Below are positions 61,174 through 64,000 of a stretch of 64,000 nucleotides of DNA, piece by piece. The notes below the pieces were generated by a model that was not told the origin of the DNA, did no database searches, and saw only the letters and a program-made list of their open reading frames with translations. Within the stretch, counting starts at the first letter, position 1, and every line of letters starts with the position of its first letter. The translations under genes and the position numbers were made by a program. This DNA comes from Streptomyces polyasparticus. GTDB lineage: Bacteria; Actinomycetota; Actinomycetes; Streptomycetales; Streptomycetaceae. The stretch spans positions 1 to 64,000 of the forward strand of contig NZ_JACTVJ010000018.1 in NCBI RefSeq assembly GCF_014493765.1, read 5' to 3'.

Positions 61174-61897
61174 GCGCCGGCAGGTTCGGCACGAACGGCG
61201 GGGTCGACGGACCCGCCAGCGCCTTCGCCGTCTGCATCGCGGTCAGGCGCCGGACGAACAGGATCGCGGCGATCACCGCCGCGATGTCCAGGGCGTCGGT
61301 GACGAGGACCGAGACGAGCGCGCTGTGGACCGCGTCCAGCGACTCGGCCCTGGCGTACTGACGCGACGCGATCCAGCCGAGCGCCGTGGTGGCGACCCAC
61401 AGGCCCCACCACATGTTGAGGAGTTTCTCCTTGCGGCTCTGCTCGTCGACCGCGCTGGCCCGCCAGATGTCACCGGCGATCCCGCGCGGGATCCAGAAGC
61501 ACCCGAACGGAATGAACCAGCCGCCGATCGCCCAGCCGCGCGAGCGCGCGTGGCCGGCGGGCTCGAACACCTCGGCGTTGGTACGGGTGCGCCAGAACCA
61601 GCACAGGAACAGCACGATGGCGGCGACCATGGCCGCGGTCTGGCCGATGCCCGCGGCCCCGTACAGCACGTCGGCGCTTTCGATGTCCGCGTCCGGCACG
61701 GTGAACGGGTCGTCCTTGAGCCGGTTCACCACGCCGAGCGAGTTGAACCCCGTGAACACGGCGAACAGGTCGGTGAGGCCGACCACACCGAGCAGGATCA
61801 TCAGCGCCTTCGACAGCCCGACCGGCGACTTCAGATAGACCCCCGGCACCACAGGCACAGGCACAGGGACGGACGAATAAGCAGGCATGCCGGACAT
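61169..61897 (-). CDS. DUF4328-type membrane protein
   Basis: A 242-residue integral membrane protein with about five hydrophobic segments and the family features ALMILLGVVGLTDLFAVF, VLFLCWFWRTRTNAEVFEP and RGWAIGGWFIPFGCFWIPRG. DUF4328 proteins are common in actinomycetes; their function is unknown. ATG 61897 (GGGGGGTT upstream) is chosen over the start at 61912. Its stop codon (TAG, 61171-61169) is part of the IS target duplication, so the coding end was preserved when the IS inserted. Confidence 0.82.
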   Translation of the reverse strand: MSGMPAYSSVPVPVPVVPGVYLKSPVGLSKALMILLGVVGLTDLFAVFTGFNSLGVVNRLKDDPFTVPDADIESADVLYGAAGIGQTAAMVAAIVLFLCWFWRTRTNAEVFEPAGHARSRGWAIGGWFIPFGCFWIPRGIAGDIWRASAVDEQSRKEKLLNMWWGLWVATTALGWIASRQYARAESLDAVHSALVSVLVTDALDIAAVIAAILFVRRLTAMQTAKALAGPSTPPFVPNLPAL

Positions 61898-62023
61898 GCG
61901 AGAACCCCCCACGGGTCACGGAAAAAGGAAACGCGCGCCGCGGCGCCCTCTCCCCGGGGGCACCCGCAGCACGCGGAACCTACGTGGTGGGCAGCCCGGC
62001 TGTCCACCAGGAAAAACCGCAGG

Positions 62024-63607
62024 TCAGCCCAGCTTCTGCGCCAGACCCGTGAACTCCGTCCAGGACAGTGCGGGTTGGCGCGCGTCCCACACCCGCTGGG
62101 CCGTCGCCCGCAGCGGCAGCCGGATCCCCTCGGCGACCTGGTCCTGGGTCTGCGCGCTCGCGAAGTCGCACCAGACCGCGAAGCGCGCGCCGAGGATCTG
62201 GTCCCCGTACGCGGAGGGCACCGGCTTCGAGCCGCGCACCACCAGTGGGTTCCACTCCTTGTAGATCCGCTCACCGGTCGGGTACTTGAAGGTGTTCGGC
62301 TCGCCGAGCACGTAGTACAGGTACTCGTCGTTGAGGTTCACCAGCTTGCGGCCTGCCTTCAGGTACTCGACCGGCTCACGGGCCCGCAGCTCCTTGCCCG
62401 TCCAGTACTCGACCTCCAGGTCCTTGTCGGCCCGCACCACACCGCCGCGGAACAGCCCGTCGTTCCAGACCTTCGGCTTCTTGTCCGCGGCCCGGACCAC
62501 CTTCGCCCGGTCGTTGAGCCAGCCCGTGGTCAGGTCCTGGACCTTGGCGTTCGGCCCGTACTTCTTGCGGGCGAGCGAGGCCAGCTGCGGATACGAGGCC
62601 TCGGGGTCGGAGACCATCAGCGCGCGGTACTCGTCGGCGCCCAGATGCCAGTACGTCCCGGGGAAGAGCCCCGCGTACTCACGGAGCAGCTCGTCGACGA
62701 TCTTCGCCGACTCCGGCTTGGAGATGTCGATCGCGCCGCGCGAGGCCACGCCCCGTACGTCCCGCAGCTGCAGCGAGGGGTGCGCCGCCATCACCGCGCC
62801 CAGGTGCCCCGGGGAGTCGATCTCCGGGATGACCTCGATGTGCAGGCGCCGCGCCAGCTCGATGATCCGCTTCACCTCGGACTTCTTCAGGTGCTGCACC
62901 GAGACCACCTCGGGATGCGAGGAGGACTCGATACGGAAGGCCTGGTCGTCGGAGAAGTGCAGCCCCAGCTGGTTGTACTTGAGGTCCGCGAGCTCACGGA
63001 CCCGGTCCTCGATCCAGTCGGCCGTGAAGTGCTTGCGTGCGATGTCCAGCATGAAACCGCGCTGCGGCTTGGCGGGCGCGTCCCGGATCACGCCCTCGGG
63101 CGCGGTGCCGCGCTGACGCACGATCTGCTTCAGGGTCCGCGTGCCGTAGAAGACGCCCGGCTGGCCCGTCGCGGAGATACGGACCCGCTCGTCGCTGACG
63201 CTCATCGTGTACGCCTCGGGGTTCGCCTCCCCCGCGACCAGAGCGAGTTCGATGTCGCCCTTGCCGGGCTCGGCGCCCTCGGCGTACTGAAGGCCGAGCT
63301 CGTCCGCGAGCAGCCGGCCCTCGTCGGCCAGCTGCCCGGCCGCCTCCTCGGGGACGATCACCTGCGCGCCCCGGTCCGGGTGCCAGCCGGGACCGCGCGC
63401 CGCCTCGTGCTCCCGTACGGACGGAATGGTCAGCGGCGCTTTCGAGAGCGGGTAGGCGGGTGCGGACGAGGCCGGTGAACGGTCGTCGGTGCGGTCGCTC
63501 ACGGAGGGGGTGCCGGTGTGCGAGCCCTCCGGCCACAGCGTCACGGTCAGCAATGCGGCGGCCCCCGCCAGGAGTCCGGCCGCGGCGAACATCGGACGAC
63601 GACTCAC
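62024..63607 (-). CDS. Family 20 beta-N-acetylhexosaminidase, exported
   Basis: A 527-residue glycoside hydrolase with an N-terminal membrane/signal segment (MFAAAGLLAGAAALLTVTLW). A GH20b-like domain (about 75-165) precedes the catalytic barrel (RGFMLDIARKHFTADWIEDR, NQLGLHFSDDQAFRIES, HIEVIPEIDSPGHLGAVMAA, YWHLGADEYRALM with the Asp-Glu pair). Such enzymes release GlcNAc or GalNAc from chitin, glycans or peptidoglycan fragments. GTG 63607 has GGGAGGTG upstream and gives a proper signal. Tryptophans that line the GH20 active site are fewer than usual, so specificity may differ. Confidence 0.88.
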   Translation of the reverse strand: MSRRPMFAAAGLLAGAAALLTVTLWPEGSHTGTPSVSDRTDDRSPASSAPAYPLSKAPLTIPSVREHEAARGPGWHPDRGAQVIVPEEAAGQLADEGRLLADELGLQYAEGAEPGKGDIELALVAGEANPEAYTMSVSDERVRISATGQPGVFYGTRTLKQIVRQRGTAPEGVIRDAPAKPQRGFMLDIARKHFTADWIEDRVRELADLKYNQLGLHFSDDQAFRIESSSHPEVVSVQHLKKSEVKRIIELARRLHIEVIPEIDSPGHLGAVMAAHPSLQLRDVRGVASRGAIDISKPESAKIVDELLREYAGLFPGTYWHLGADEYRALMVSDPEASYPQLASLARKKYGPNAKVQDLTTGWLNDRAKVVRAADKKPKVWNDGLFRGGVVRADKDLEVEYWTGKELRAREPVEYLKAGRKLVNLNDEYLYYVLGEPNTFKYPTGERIYKEWNPLVVRGSKPVPSAYGDQILGARFAVWCDFASAQTQDQVAEGIRLPLRATAQRVWDARQPALSWTEFTGLAQKLG

Positions 63608-63834
63608 CGCCGCACCTCCCGGGGAGAGCACGGGATGGACAAAGATCGCGAAATGGTCGACATCACGTCAGAAACCTCCCATGCGCGATGAACCATTCGC
63701 TCCGAATACGCACCGACCGTCCACCACTCGCTCCCAAACTCTCCCGTCCGGGTGAAATTCGCGCATCCGTCGTACAACTCCCATCAGCTCTCGATAGCGT
63801 GAGCGCACCCCCAGACCTTCACCTGTGCCCACCC

Positions 63835-64000
63835 ATGGCCGCTTCCGAGGAGCGCACGCTGCCTTCGCCCAGCCCGTCCCCCATCGCACCGCCTGCCCTC
63901 GCCATACCGAAACAAGCGCAGACAGGCAGCACCGCCGCCATGCACCCGGGGCTCGATCACTTCAACGCCGCGCCGCCCGACGAGGCCCGCGCGTTCCTGC
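63835..64000 (+). CDS. Start of possible OHCU decarboxylase (partial)
   Basis: Cut by the window end. From ATG 63940 the frame reads HPGLDHFNAAPPDEARAFL, which resembles the conserved N-terminus (GL-x-x-FN-A-x-P-x-x-x-A) of 2-oxo-4-hydroxy-4-carboxy-5-ureidoimidazoline decarboxylase of urate degradation. The same frame is open from ATG 63835 with a low-complexity Pro/Ser stretch, so the true start is uncertain. Only about 55 residues are visible. Confidence 0.45.
   Translation, partial: MAASEERTLPSPSPSPIAPPALAIPKQAQTGSTAAMHPGLDHFNAAPPDEARAFL

Overview
The window reads as chromosomal DNA of a Streptomyces-like actinomycete. GC content is very high, third codon positions are almost all G or C, GTG and TTG starts are common, genes overlap by ATGA/GTGA, and typical streptomycete families are present (SARP regulator, twin ECF sigma cassettes, BMP lipoproteins, secreted PGRP/FG-GAP amidases). 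No tRNA, rRNA, CRISPR array or prophage was recognised. One complete insertion sequence is present.

Layout. (1) 0.2-7.3 kb, minus strand: a coupled nucleoside-type ABC importer (ATPase, two permeases) ending in cytidine deaminase, with two paralogous BMP-family lipoproteins upstream that share a 35-bp upstream element. (2) 7.4-20 kb: an iron island. A FhuF-type ferric reductase diverges from a FecCD/FecCD/ATPase/lipoprotein siderophore importer across two iron boxes. Next comes a five-gene set with the family order of the vibrioferrin operon pvsABCDE (ATP-grasp ligase, NIS synthetase, MFS exporter, NIS synthetase, PLP decarboxylase). The set looks able to make, export, re-import and reduce a citrate-type siderophore. 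(3) 20-24.4 kb: a frameshifted lipoprotein gene, an M20 amidohydrolase, an SGNH esterase, a small HTH gene and a second frameshifted gene. (4) 24.4-37 kb: a nonulosonic-acid (Kdn or sialic acid type) glycopolymer locus. It holds a NeuB-like synthase, a NeuA-HAD fusion, a GT2, two polysialyltransferase-like/capsular transferases, another putative transferase, a GT8-TPR-pyruvyltransferase fusion, a GT29-type sialyltransferase and a membrane acyltransferase. It fits a teichulosonic-acid-like wall polymer of the kind known in streptomycetes. (5) 37-42.5 kb: TetR with three palindromic operators and an FAD monooxygenase, a LysE exporter, a methylmalonyl-CoA-mutase-type catalytic subunit and an L,D-transpeptidase. 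(6) 42.7-48.8 kb: two paralogous ECF sigma/membrane-partner cassettes, a lipoprotein and a second L,D-transpeptidase. (7) 49.5-55.4 kb: an MmpS-like protein and two paralogous secreted PGRP amidases with FG-GAP repeats. (8) 55.5-64 kb: uncharacterised genes including a SUKH-type protein, a SARP-ABATE-CGNR fusion regulator, an IS481-family element inserted at CTAG, a DUF4328 membrane protein, a GH20 hexosaminidase, and the start of what may be an OHCU decarboxylase.

A recurrent oddity is the number of short tandem duplications (units of about 15-32 bp) in gaps between genes, several covering a stop codon. One at the pvsD/pvsE junction has made an 11-residue minicistron. Family names and the comparisons with known systems come from motif reading and memory, not from database searches.
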